Part shown: one piece after another, positions 1-8,073 of the stretch
How positions within the stretch are numbered: position 1 is the first letter of the stretch
Layout: every line of letters starts with the position of its first letter
Assembly: GCA_021800515.1 (NCBI GenBank)
Contig: JAJYYU010000002.1
Span: forward strand, 1-57,078
Origin: Microcaldota archaeon
Lineage (GTDB): Archaea > Micrarchaeota > Micrarchaeia > Micrarchaeales > Micrarchaeaceae
Direction of reading: 5' to 3'
Length of the DNA: 57,078 nucleotides
Notes under the pieces: generated by a model
The model's database searches: none
The model's input: the letters and a program-made list of their open reading frames with translations, nothing else
Told to the model about the DNA's origin: nothing
Made by a program: the position numbers and the translations under genes

Positions 1-79
1 TTAAATAGTTCCATCAATAATTCAGCACAAGAAATTAATAACCATTTATCTAATATAATAACGCTGTTAAATCTAATTT

Positions 80-195
80 GGGCTCGTAGCTCAGCTTGGA
101 TAGAGCAATAGCGTCCTAAGCTAAAGGTCGCGGGTTCAAAATAAACTTTTGGATGAAGATAATCTATAAGTAATATGGAAATCCCGCCGAGCCCG
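80..195 (+). tRNA. tRNA-Arg (CCT anticodon) with a T-loop intron
   Basis: The cloverleaf can be folded by hand. The 7-bp acceptor stem GGGCTCG/CGAGCCC spans 80-86 and 188-194, with discriminator G195. The D stem is GCTC/GAGC. The anticodon loop GTCCTAA holds CCT at 115-117, which reads AGG (Arg). The T stem is GCGGG/CCCGC. The T-loop sequence TTCAAA is interrupted by about 41 nt (near 141-181), so the gene is 116 nt and the mature tRNA about 75 nt. The 27-43 pair of the anticodon stem appears to be an A-A mismatch. Archaeal tRNA introns outside the anticodon loop, including T-loop positions near 58-60, are known; the exact junction is ambiguous by one base. No 3' CCA is encoded. Confidence 0.88.
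141..181 (+). other. tRNA-Arg intron in the T-loop
   Basis: About 41 nt separate TTCAAA at the 3' end of exon 1 from TCCCGC of exon 2. Removing them restores a 7-nt T-loop (TTCAAAT) closed by the GCGGG/CCCGC stem. Because A139-A140 and A180-A181 are interchangeable, the intron could be 140-180 or 141-181. Removal would need the archaeal splicing endonuclease. I could not confirm a strict bulge-helix-bulge motif by eye, so the processing signal is probably relaxed. Confidence 0.7.
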
Positions 196-354
196 TGTTT
201 TTAACTTTTATTATAACAAAAAGTTTCAGGCAATGGAATTAACAAGCAGATACGATATAGGTTATTATACAAAATAATAAATAATTTTTTTAGTATAACA
301 TAATATAATATAATAATTGTATACTGTTTAAAATTAAAATTAAGGGAGAATATT

Positions 355-1440
355 ATGCAGAGACATAGCAAAATCAGCAGAGCTAAAGTCAATAAATCCA
401 ATGCAAGCGTTGGTGAAAAAAGCCCTGTATTTCTTGTCAAGGCTACAAAGCGAGGTGGGCTTGATTATCTTCATATCTCTTTGATAATTCTTGTGCTTAT
501 TTTAATAGCCCTTGCATACTCTTTTGCAAAGCTTAAGCCATTGAATTCCTGCTCAAGCCCAAACCAGACAGTGAACTATGGCATACTTAACAATTCCTGT
601 GTAAAGCTGGAAAATAACAACACTCAAGTGCTGCAGGCTGCTGAAAAAGCAATAGCAGGTTATGCATCTATAAATACAACATTTTCTCTTCTACCATATT
701 ATTCCTATATAAATAAGACACAGATTTATTACCTTGAAAATCAAAATAAATATTTTGTGCAGGTTCCGTTCAAAGACCCCCTCAATAATCAGACGCTTAA
801 TTTTTCAATACTTTTTAATGGTAATAATCTCTCGATTATAAACCTTTATACGCAGTCTATAGTAATGCCTCAGAACACATTAAATAAAGTTGTCTCTTTT
901 GGCACAGTAAAGCTTGCAGGTAAGGTTGCATGTGCGCCATCATCATCAAATGCTATCCCTGTATACCTTTTCAATGACCCTTATGCCCCAGGCGCGTTCT
1001 CTTCAATAATCAATGCATCAAAAATGGCAAAAAGATATGCAAATGCAAATATAAGCTATTATTTTATCTTCGGGTCAAGTTCTACAAGGTTGTATAATTC
1101 CTATGGGGTAGAGAAAACACAGCTACTTGGGGATTATCTTGCCTGCGCATCAAAGCAGCATAATTTCTATGGATTTGTACTAAATTTAAGCAAGATTTAC
1201 AACGGAATTCCAATGCAGAACTATACTATGTACCAAACTGCTCTCGGATCAGGCATAAATACAACGCAATTAAATGCATGCATTAGCAACTCTTCATCAA
1301 TTCTAACATCACAGTCAAATCTTGCAAAGTTCTATAATGTCATATCTGTCCCAGAATTTATTGTAGACTGCGAATATACATCACTTCCACAGACTCTCCA
1401 ATATGCAATAAACTACTCAATAGAACAAAATAATAAATAA
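355..1440 (+). CDS. Membrane-anchored extracellular thioredoxin-fold (DsbA-like) protein lacking CXXC
   Basis: The protein has 361 residues with a basic cytoplasmic N-terminus, one hydrophobic segment (about 37-57) and a long sequon-rich extracellular part. From about residue 195 it looks like a thioredoxin/DsbA fold. A beta strand runs into FNDPYAPGAF (about 207-216), where DsbA-like proteins have F-x-D-Y-x-C-P-x-C. A helical region follows, then ISVPEF (about 330-335) at the usual cis-proline loop position. Both catalytic cysteines are absent, so dithiol oxidoreductase activity is unlikely. A chaperone, binding or structural role is inferred. The start is the ATG preceded by GGGAG. It lies downstream of the tRNA and converges on a Cys-rich surface protein gene. 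The fold call rests on motif placement only. Confidence 0.72.
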   Translation: MQRHSKISRAKVNKSNASVGEKSPVFLVKATKRGGLDYLHISLIILVLILIALAYSFAKLKPLNSCSSPNQTVNYGILNNSCVKLENNNTQVLQAAEKAIAGYASINTTFSLLPYYSYINKTQIYYLENQNKYFVQVPFKDPLNNQTLNFSILFNGNNLSIINLYTQSIVMPQNTLNKVVSFGTVKLAGKVACAPSSSNAIPVYLFNDPYAPGAFSSIINASKMAKRYANANISYYFIFGSSSTRLYNSYGVEKTQLLGDYLACASKQHNFYGFVLNLSKIYNGIPMQNYTMYQTALGSGINTTQLNACISNSSSILTSQSNLAKFYNVISVPEFIVDCEYTSLPQTLQYAINYSIEQNNK

Positions 1441-1504
1441 AATCGGCTATCCTCTAGCAAGATGTAATGCATTAACGTATTATTGTTTTATTATAAGTCC
1501 ATTG

Positions 1505-2752
1505 TTATTTTGCTATTGATAAATTAAATGGTGCTTCACAGTCAAATCTAAGGGTACTATTTGTAAGATAACTGCAGTAATATGAATTGTTTATCTGCTC
1601 TGCCATGTTTGATATGCATATATTTTCAATACTCTGATTTCCGCTTTCTAAACAGTAAGATACATTTTTTTCCATTACTGCGTATTGGCTGTAAAGACCT
1701 ATTCTGCAAAGTGCCGTGAGATTTGAGTAAGGAAGATTGTTACACTGATTTAATAGTTCTGTAAAATTAGTGTTCCTGTACCCTCCACTGCTCTGTGTAA
1801 TATTTTCAAATACTGATTTGCACTGCAAGTTAAGATTTCCAGCAAACTTGCAATAGCTTGCATTATGCAAATCAAGTGCAGATTCATAGTAACATAAATT
1901 TTGAGGTGTTATATTATCAGAAATAAATTCTATAAGATTTGATTCTTGGTTTATTGATGGCTGCAGCGAGCTAAATATGCTATTGTTTATTTTGCTCGTA
2001 TTTTTTGTTAATGATATATTTTCAGAAATTTTATTTAAGCTGTTGTATTCTCCGTGGCTTAGTAAAGTAGATGCATTAAGCATATATGACATAACCGTAA
2101 GGTTCTGCGTTGCAGGCAGATAGCTGCAATAACTTGAATTTTTAGAGGAAAACATTGCTCTATAATAAAATAGATCAGTGCATATCATATTTTCAGAGCT
2201 ATTTGTTATATTACTACATTCACTTAAAGATACTGTCTTAAAGTTTTGTGATTTTGCAAAATAAAATATACATGCTGATCTATTGAGCTTAGATATGCTG
2301 TTGCACAATGTACTATTATTAGTTTTTATGCTTACAGCAAGAATACAAGAGTTCTGCGTAGATACATTTTCAAGACCTCTGCAATATGCAGAGTTATTGC
2401 TCTCCTCTGCTATATTTTCAATGCATGCACTTGTATTGCCTGTATAAGTGCACATAGAAATATTTTTTGTGTATGCTGCTAGTGATGCAAAGCATGAAGT
2501 TCTATAACTTTTTAGTATTATACTTTTGCATCTGCTGAACTGCGATGCATTCTGCTTAGACATGCTGTTGAAAATTATCATTAAGGCAATAAAAATAAGG
2601 ATGATTGCAATAAAATATAGTATATTAAAGTTACTTTTTATTTCGTTAATAGCATTGTCTGTATCCTTTCGTGATTCCGCCCTATGTTCCTCTGCTGCTA
2701 TCTGCCCTATGTTTAAGAAATTTAGTATGCTGCGTTTTGATTGCTCTTTCAT
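1505..2752 (-). CDS. Membrane-anchored Cys-rich repeat surface protein, function unknown
   Basis: This is a 415-residue protein. A charged cytoplasmic N-terminus (about 1-42) precedes one transmembrane segment (about 43-62), and the remainder is predicted outside the cell. The outer part carries many cysteines spaced in a loose repeat of about 25-35 residues, roughly N-x-S-x-C followed by a short helix and a second Cys-Ile. It also has very many N-x-S/T sequons, so it is probably heavily N-glycosylated by an AglB such as the one at 10.9-13.5 kb. It starts 7 bases after the stop of the KaiC-like ATPase gene on the same strand, so the two are likely co-transcribed. I do not recognise the family. 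It may be a surface or envelope protein stabilised by disulfides. Confidence 0.75.
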   Translation of the reverse strand: MKEQSKRSILNFLNIGQIAAEEHRAESRKDTDNAINEIKSNFNILYFIAIILIFIALMIIFNSMSKQNASQFSRCKSIILKSYRTSCFASLAAYTKNISMCTYTGNTSACIENIAEESNNSAYCRGLENVSTQNSCILAVSIKTNNSTLCNSISKLNRSACIFYFAKSQNFKTVSLSECSNITNSSENMICTDLFYYRAMFSSKNSSYCSYLPATQNLTVMSYMLNASTLLSHGEYNSLNKISENISLTKNTSKINNSIFSSLQPSINQESNLIEFISDNITPQNLCYYESALDLHNASYCKFAGNLNLQCKSVFENITQSSGGYRNTNFTELLNQCNNLPYSNLTALCRIGLYSQYAVMEKNVSYCLESGNQSIENICISNMAEQINNSYYCSYLTNSTLRFDCEAPFNLSIAK

Positions 2753-2759
2753 GCATTCA

Positions 2760-3494
2760 TTAGTTAATAGAATATACCTTAATGCCCTGGCTTGTTATTT
2801 CATATGGAACTAGTGCATGGCTATGGTCCACGCCTCTCATTTTTACAATTTCTGTAAGAAATGCTCTTCTGTCCTCTTGGCTTGACTGGTAAAGCGTAAG
2901 CAGCCCATCGAACAAGAAGAAATCTGCTTCAAACTTAAGATTCGTCCTTTCGCTAGAGTCAAGTTCATATGTAAGGAATGATGTCACACCAAGTCTGTTA
3001 AAATTTGCAATAAGCGCAAGCACTGATTTTCTATAGTTTACTTTATCTGTCAGGACAAGGCTAAGCATTGACAATGAATCTATAACGACTATCTTTGCAT
3101 TGTTTTTAAGAATCTCATTTTCAATGTCGCTTACAATGGTGCCAAAGGTATATCTTTCATAATCACTTGTACCCATTATCTTTGATGAAGGATCCTGCCC
3201 ATCAATTACAAGGATCTTATCTGCTATTAATTTATCAATGTCAGAGAAATCAGGAAATGCTTTTTTGAAGTTTCTTACAATGTGGCCAGGGTCTTCTTCC
3301 ATTGATATAAATACGCCAGGTATTCCTTTTTTAGCATTATTATATAATATTTCAAGGCAAAGCAGTGTTTTTCCTGCACCAGGTCCACCAGCAATAATTG
3401 TTTGGTTTTTCATTGGCACGCCTCCTTTGAGCATGCTGTCTAATCCTTCAATCCCTGTCTCTATTATACTGTCGTCAGTCAAATAAAACACCAT
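2760..3494 (-). CDS. KaiC-like RecA-superfamily ATPase
   Basis: This is a single-domain KaiC/RadA-type ATPase of 244 residues. Walker A GGPGAGKT is at 36-43, the catalytic acidic pair EED at 66-68, and the Walker B strand IVVIDS at 135-140. The N-terminal I-x-T-G-I-E-G-L-D-x-M-L-x-G-G-V-P stretch is the usual entry to this family. Archaeal single-domain KaiC homologues are typically signalling or regulatory ATPases with poorly defined targets. The downstream gene on the same strand encodes the Cys-rich membrane protein and starts 7 bases later, so the two may form one functional pair. ATP binding is near certain; the biological role is not. Confidence 0.88.
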   Translation of the reverse strand: MVFYLTDDSIIETGIEGLDSMLKGGVPMKNQTIIAGGPGAGKTLLCLEILYNNAKKGIPGVFISMEEDPGHIVRNFKKAFPDFSDIDKLIADKILVIDGQDPSSKIMGTSDYERYTFGTIVSDIENEILKNNAKIVVIDSLSMLSLVLTDKVNYRKSVLALIANFNRLGVTSFLTYELDSSERTNLKFEADFFLFDGLLTLYQSSQEDRRAFLTEIVKMRGVDHSHALVPYEITSQGIKVYSIN

Positions 3495-3573
3495 CGCCTT
3501 AATTTATTATTATGTTGCTAGGTATTTATATAATTTACTATTTTTAATTTGTTATTTGCAAATTAAATTAATT

Positions 3574-3912
3574 TCAAATATTAGTTTTAAAAAACCTTTT
3601 TGGAATCATTCTCGGAATGCCGCCAACTATACTATATTCAGCTTTGCATCTTGTGCAGGATAGGTTTCCTGAAATAATATTTATATAGAGGCAGTCCCTG
3701 CAGATTTCAGCGCCTATATGCTGGCTTTTCATTGTCTTAATGCTCTTATTCTTCAAACCGCAGAAAACACTGCATTCAAAACTTTTTTTATTATGCCTTT
3801 TTTTTACAAATTCATTGTTGTCCGGAAGTCTCTCCTCCTTTTTTGAATCCAGTGCTAAAGGGAAACCTTTACATTCAGGGCATGCAAGTATGTCTATTAA
3901 TTTGTACCTCAT
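3574..3912 (-). CDS. Trm112-like zinc-binding methyltransferase partner
   Basis: A 112-residue protein beginning MRYKLIDILACPECKG, the typical Trm112/UPF0434 opening with the first CxxC. Further cysteines occur at CSVFC, CRDC and CTRC, followed by AEYSIVGGIPRMIP. That last part matches the family's C-terminal Y-P-I-x-x-G-I-P-x-M strand. The protein is longer than the roughly 60-residue bacterial form and has an internal insert, as in archaeal and eukaryotic Trm112. In archaea and eukaryotes Trm112 is a zinc-binding activator that stabilises several class I methyltransferases acting on tRNA, rRNA and release factors. The gene begins 8 bases after the stop of a class I methyltransferase gene on the same strand, which suggests a dedicated partner. 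Confidence 0.8.
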   Translation of the reverse strand: MRYKLIDILACPECKGFPLALDSKKEERLPDNNEFVKKRHNKKSFECSVFCGLKNKSIKTMKSQHIGAEICRDCLYINIISGNLSCTRCKAEYSIVGGIPRMIPKRFFKTNI

Positions 3913-3920
3913 CTAATCCT

Positions 3921-4622
3921 TTATTTAATTTTCTTTCTTGCTATAATCTGATATATTGTGCCAAAAGCTATTTCCTTAAAAATATCTATGTTATAATATT
4001 TTCTAAATATACTGGAAAGTCTTGCATTGTCAGGTATATGCATGTAGATCTTTCTAATTTTTTTGAATTCTACATAATTTTTGCCTGCTGAAAGCCTTGC
4101 AATTAATGGAATCATATGGTCTATATATAATTTACCAAGCTTCATATATAGCTTATTGTTAGACTTTCCTATACTTACTATACCTACATAGGATCTGCTT
4201 ACACGCGCAAATTCAGAAGCAGATTTATTCATGTCTATAGATGCATGGAAAGCGAAACCTGCAATGACCGCGTCAAATATGTTATCTCTGAATGGCATTG
4301 CCTCAAACAGGCCCTGTACTTTATCACAATCTATTACAGAGTTTTCAAGCATTTCAATAGAATAATCCATGAGGATAACATCGCTGCCTATTTCTTTATT
4401 CAATAAGTCTGCCATAAATCCTGGTCCTGCGCCCGCATCAAGTATTCGTGGCAGCTTTATTCTGTCTTTGACAAGATTCTCTGCAATTTTATGGGTTACA
4501 AACTTCCTCCAGGCAGTTACTCTGAAGAATGTCATTAGCTGGTTCGTTTTTTCATAGCTTTTTACCATTTTACGATATGCAGAATATACATGCTTTGCAT
4601 TCCTGCCTAATCCTTCTGTCAT
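3921..4622 (-). CDS. Class I SAM-dependent methyltransferase, probable Trm112 partner
   Basis: A 233-residue Rossmann-fold methyltransferase. Motif I is ILDAGAGPGFMADLL (about 60-74). The acidic residue ending beta-2 lies in VILMDYSIEML, and post-motif strands read FDAVIAGFAFH. The overall look is UbiE/Methyltransf_11-like, with no NPPY-type amide or base motif, so the substrate cannot be read from sequence. The next gene downstream, 8 bases away, is a Trm112-like zinc protein, making a translationally linked pair. The C-terminal 60 residues are basic. A translation-related substrate (tRNA or protein) is inferred from the Trm112 partner only. Confidence 0.8.
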   Translation of the reverse strand: MTEGLGRNAKHVYSAYRKMVKSYEKTNQLMTFFRVTAWRKFVTHKIAENLVKDRIKLPRILDAGAGPGFMADLLNKEIGSDVILMDYSIEMLENSVIDCDKVQGLFEAMPFRDNIFDAVIAGFAFHASIDMNKSASEFARVSRSYVGIVSIGKSNNKLYMKLGKLYIDHMIPLIARLSAGKNYVEFKKIRKIYMHIPDNARLSSIFRKYYNIDIFKEIAFGTIYQIIARKKIK

Positions 4623-4787
4623 ATTTTCATCAAATAAAAGTAATATAAGAGGTATTTACATCATGTTTTTTTATATTTTTGCATTTTTGTATATTTTGTA
4701 TTTAACACGAATATTTATTAAATATAAAAAAGCAAATATAAATCTGAATAAAAAATAAAAATTAAAAAATTTTTAATTGGTGCTATA

Positions 4788-6149
4788 ATGGTAATGGGCT
4801 CTGTACCTGAGGATGTCGATGTTGCAGTAATTGGCGCAGGCGTAGGCGGCTATATTGCAGCAATACGTGCTGCAGAGCTTGGCAAGAGCGTAGCTTTGAT
4901 AGAGAAGCATAAGCTTGGCGGGCACTGTCTGAATTATGCATGTATTCCTTCTAAAACCCTTCTCCATATTTCAGATATATTTTACAATGCAAAGAACTCC
5001 AACAAGTTCGGCATTAATGTAAATAGTGTATCCATTGATGCTAAGCAAATGCTTGATTACAGGCTTAGCGTATCAAACAAGCTTGAGGAGGGCGTAGGCT
5101 TTTTATGTAGGGCGCACGGCATAGACATAATAAAAGGGGAGGCAAGCTTTTTATCATCCCATTCCCTGCAGATAACAGAAGGAGTAATTATAAATTTTAA
5201 AAAAGCAATAATAGCAACAGGTTCTGAGCCAGCAGAGCTTAACGGTTTTAAATTCAATGATATAAATGTCATTGACTATAAGAAGGCATTAATGCTCGAT
5301 AAAATCCCAAAAACAATGGCAGTAATAGGTGCAGGATTTGTAGGTGTTGAGATAGGGACTCTTTATGCAAAGCTTGGCTCAAAAGTTTCAATAATTGCGC
5401 GTAGCGATTTGCTTTCTGGTTTCGACATAGATGCCGTAAAGATAGTAAAGAAAAGAATGGAGTCCTTTGGTATAAATATACTATTAAATTCAAAACCGCT
5501 ATCCTATAACAATGGCATATTAACGCTAGATAATGGCGTGGCAGTAAATGCAGAATTAGTTGTTATAGCTATAGGCCTTAAGCCGTATACAAAAAATTTA
5601 TCACTTGAAAATACAAAAGTTGATATCGATGAAAAAGGATTTATAAAAGTGGACCAAAGGCTCTATACCTCTGATCCAAATATCCTTGCAATAGGGGATG
5701 TAATTGGAATGCCAATGCTTGCGCATAAAGCGATGAGACAGGGGATTGTGGCAGCAGAATCTTCCCAAAAAGACTCTTTTTTTGACAATACTGTAATTCC
5801 TTCTGTTGTGTTTTCAGACCCTGAAATAGCAGTTGCAGGAAACATTTCAGATCCAAGTCTAAAAATTGCCAAATTTCCACTGACTGCACTTGGGAGGGCA
5901 ATTGCATTTAATAGGACAGATGGATTTGTAAAAATTGCATATGATGATGCAAATATAATAAAAGGTATTGAAATTGTTTCAGATGATGCAAATGCACTAA
6001 TTGCTGAGGCTGCGCTTGCCATTGAAATGGGAGCTAATTTAGAGGATATTGCAGATACAATACATCCACATCCTACATTTTCAGAGTCTTTGCAAGAGGC
6101 TGCAGAGCTAGGTTTAGGAAGACCTGTTCATTTTTTCGTTAAAAAATAG
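4788..6149 (+). CDS. lpdA: Dihydrolipoamide dehydrogenase (E3) or close pyridine nucleotide-disulfide oxidoreductase
   Basis: A 453-residue flavoprotein. The FAD-binding GAGVGG motif is at 16-21. The redox-active pair lies in GGHCLNYACIPSK with Cys47 and Cys52 (C-x4-C). A second GxGxxG (VIGAGFVGVEIG) serves NAD(P)H, and a typical FAD strand ends in LAIGDV. The C-terminal dimerisation domain has HPHPTFSE, whose second His is the catalytic base in this family. The length matches E3 enzymes (450-475). No E1 or E2 genes are in the window, so the lipoyl partner complex is not identified; a related disulfide reductase role remains possible. The start ATG follows TTGGTG. The zinc-ribbon gene begins 13 bases downstream, suggesting an operon. 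Confidence 0.9.
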   Translation: MVMGSVPEDVDVAVIGAGVGGYIAAIRAAELGKSVALIEKHKLGGHCLNYACIPSKTLLHISDIFYNAKNSNKFGINVNSVSIDAKQMLDYRLSVSNKLEEGVGFLCRAHGIDIIKGEASFLSSHSLQITEGVIINFKKAIIATGSEPAELNGFKFNDINVIDYKKALMLDKIPKTMAVIGAGFVGVEIGTLYAKLGSKVSIIARSDLLSGFDIDAVKIVKKRMESFGINILLNSKPLSYNNGILTLDNGVAVNAELVVIAIGLKPYTKNLSLENTKVDIDEKGFIKVDQRLYTSDPNILAIGDVIGMPMLAHKAMRQGIVAAESSQKDSFFDNTVIPSVVFSDPEIAVAGNISDPSLKIAKFPLTALGRAIAFNRTDGFVKIAYDDANIIKGIEIVSDDANALIAEAALAIEMGANLEDIADTIHPHPTFSESLQEAAELGLGRPVHFFVKK

Positions 6150-6162
6150 CATACGTGTTTAA

Positions 6163-7011
6163 ATGGCGATTAATCTAAAAAAGATTGATGAACTATTCAG
6201 ATCTGATGCAGTAGAACTTTTTTGCCCTTATTGTGGAACTAAAACATACTGCCTTGTAAACTTAACACTTTGCTCTAATTGTGAAAGCATTATTTCAATG
6301 ACAAGATCTGCAGTGCTTAAAAAAGATAGCTTAACTGTGCAAAGCCTTGAAAAAATAAATGCACTTACTGATCTTGATTATACTTCGGAAGAAAATTTTG
6401 AGAGTGCAATTAGCATTTATGATGAATTAATCTCTTCAAAAGGGGATATAGGATATATTTACGCAAAGTCCTTAATGCTTATAAAATACTCAAATTATAT
6501 TATAAGCAAAATCAACTATGAAGGGCATGGCTTTATGGAAGAAAATTATGTATATTCCCAAAAATCAATGAATCTTGTTTCAAATGCAAGATTATTGTTT
6601 TATAAATTGATATCGTCTGCAGAGTCCAATGTTAAAAACAATATAAATTCATTTAATGATGCTTACTTTATTTTTTTGGCTTATATTAAATTAAAAAAAT
6701 TAAAATCTGCGCAGTATGCATTGAATAGTCTAAAAAAATTCAAAGAAGATGATAACTTAAACATCAGCTATGCAGAGCTTATTTTTTATATAAACATGGC
6801 AGATTTTAGTTCTGCTATACTGCTATCTGAAAAGCTGCTAAATAATGGTGTAATTCATCTAAATATACTATTTTATTACGCATTTGCTATGTTCCACATA
6901 AATAAATTTAAGCAAAGCAATAAAGTCATCGGTATCTTACAAAATTACATTAAAAATGAAAGTATAAATAACTTAAAAGAAGATATTCTAATTAAAAGTA
7001 CTTTATACTGA
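6163..7011 (+). CDS. Zinc-ribbon plus helical-repeat protein, unknown function
   Basis: The N-terminus of this 282-residue protein has FCPYCG and LCSNCE, a plausible zinc ribbon within residues 20-41. The rest is helical with a tetratricopeptide-like rhythm: tyrosine/alanine-rich pairs such as AKSLMLIKYSNY, AYFIFLAYIKLKKLKSA and ILFYYAFAMFHINKFKQS. No membrane segment or catalytic motif is visible. It follows the dihydrolipoamide dehydrogenase gene by 13 bases and is probably co-transcribed with it. The helical part could be a protein-binding scaffold. I do not recognise a family. Confidence 0.7.
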   Translation: MAINLKKIDELFRSDAVELFCPYCGTKTYCLVNLTLCSNCESIISMTRSAVLKKDSLTVQSLEKINALTDLDYTSEENFESAISIYDELISSKGDIGYIYAKSLMLIKYSNYIISKINYEGHGFMEENYVYSQKSMNLVSNARLLFYKLISSAESNVKNNINSFNDAYFIFLAYIKLKKLKSAQYALNSLKKFKEDDNLNISYAELIFYINMADFSSAILLSEKLLNNGVIHLNILFYYAFAMFHINKFKQSNKVIGILQNYIKNESINNLKEDILIKSTLY

Positions 7012-7054
7012 AAAGTAAATTTATATTATAATAAAAAAAATTATATATGATATT

Positions 7055-7642
7055 ATGCAAGTAAAACAGAAACAGAGCTACAAAAATACATTGAAACAAA
7101 TTTATTCATGGAAAATTATTGCTTTAAATATACTTCTTTTTATCGCTTATTATTTGATGTTTAATTATTTCATTAAATATCAAAATCATGGTATAATTTT
7201 AATTTTGAACGTCCCTGTATATCTTATATATATAATGGTTGCAACGACTTCTGTACTTTCTTCAGTAAGTATTTCTTCAATATTGCATACTGTTAAAACA
7301 AAGATATCTTTTGTGGGTACTGGATTTGGAGCGTTTGCAAGTGCTTTCAGTGGAATAATAAGTGGGTGTGGTTGCTCATTTCCATTAATTCTTAGTATTG
7401 TTAGTTTGTTAGGTATAAATTCTTCATATGCATTGATTATAAATTCATTTTTTGGAGACAATGCTAAACTAATAATGGCAGCGATGATTGCATTTAATAT
7501 CATCTTGACTATCTATATAGTTTTAAAATTTAATAATGACATTGCTTGCAAGATTCCTGCAAAAAAGGATCATTCAAAAAATAGGAGTGCAAATAAGTCT
7601 ATAAAGATTAACAAAGTGAGCAAGAAATCCCACATGCTTTAG
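7055..7642 (+). CDS. Polytopic membrane protein, C-terminus altered by a TnpB-element insertion
   Basis: A 195-residue orphan with about five hydrophobic segments (near 20-38, 47-66, 85-108, 112-134 and 138-157). The third contains a small-residue and cysteine-rich loop, SGIISGCGCSFP. The last codons and stop lie inside the left-end hairpin of the TnpB remnant that follows. The basic tail after about residue 160 may therefore be partly transposon-derived, and the native C-terminus may be lost. No family recognised. The GCGC turn between two helices might bind a metal or ligand, but that is speculation. Confidence 0.65.
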   Translation: MQVKQKQSYKNTLKQIYSWKIIALNILLFIAYYLMFNYFIKYQNHGIILILNVPVYLIYIMVATTSVLSSVSISSILHTVKTKISFVGTGFGAFASAFSGIISGCGCSFPLILSIVSLLGINSSYALIINSFFGDNAKLIMAAMIAFNIILTIYIVLKFNNDIACKIPAKKDHSKNRSANKSIKINKVSKKSHML

Positions 7643-8016
7643 CAGTGGGATGAAAGCGAACCGTAAAATAGAAAGGCTGAGAGTGCTGGTATGAAGGTAA
7701 TAAAAGTGGATCCAAGAAACACGTCAAAGAAATGCAGTAATTGCGGAAACATTCAGGATATGCCACTAGGTATCAGAGAATACAACTGCAGCAGATGCGG
7801 CATGCAGATGGACAGGGACATAAACGCATCAATAAATATATTGCATATGGCAACTACCCTCGGACAGAGGGAAAGTCACGCTCAGGAAGAGAGTGTAAGA
7901 CCTCAAAAGGAGGCAGTTCTCGAGGAACTGAGAACCGATAAAATACATCCTTTGCAGGATGCAGTAATCGCATGACGCAAAGGAAGCCCACACCATTTAT
8001 GGGTGGGAGGATATCA
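7628..8016 (+). mobile_element. Decayed IS200/IS605-type (IS1341-like) element: both end hairpins and a tnpB 3' fragment
   Basis: The element starts with an imperfect hairpin, TCCCAC-A-TGC-TTTA-GCA-GTGGGA (7628-7650), followed by TGAAAGCG. It ends with CCCAC-A-CC-ATTTAT-GG-GTGGG (7987-8007) and GAGGATATCAC. Both hairpins have a bulged A in the 5' arm and an AT-rich loop, the style of subterminal palindromes bound by TnpA in this superfamily. Between them is only the C-terminal part of TnpB. No tnpA is present. The layout suggests internal deletion joining the left end to tnpB codons near the zinc finger. Exact ends are not determined because these elements make no target duplication. Confidence 0.75.
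7670..7975 (+). pseudogene. tnpB: tnpB (RNA-guided nuclease) C-terminal fragment
   Basis: An open frame reads RKAESAGMKVIKVDPRNTS, then CSNCG and CSRCG (the TnpB zinc finger), then DRDINASINIL, which holds the last RuvC aspartate. An upstream in-frame TAA just before this and the left-end hairpin show that roughly the first three quarters of TnpB are missing, including the first two RuvC catalytic residues. The fragment can be opened from ATG at 7691 (94 residues) but cannot encode an active nuclease. Its 3' end and the right end would specify the guide-RNA scaffold (omegaRNA) in an intact element. Confidence 0.85.
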
Positions 8017-8073
8017 CGTAATAAACATACAGTTAATCTGAGAAAATAATAAAGTCTGCTAATAAAAGATTAA

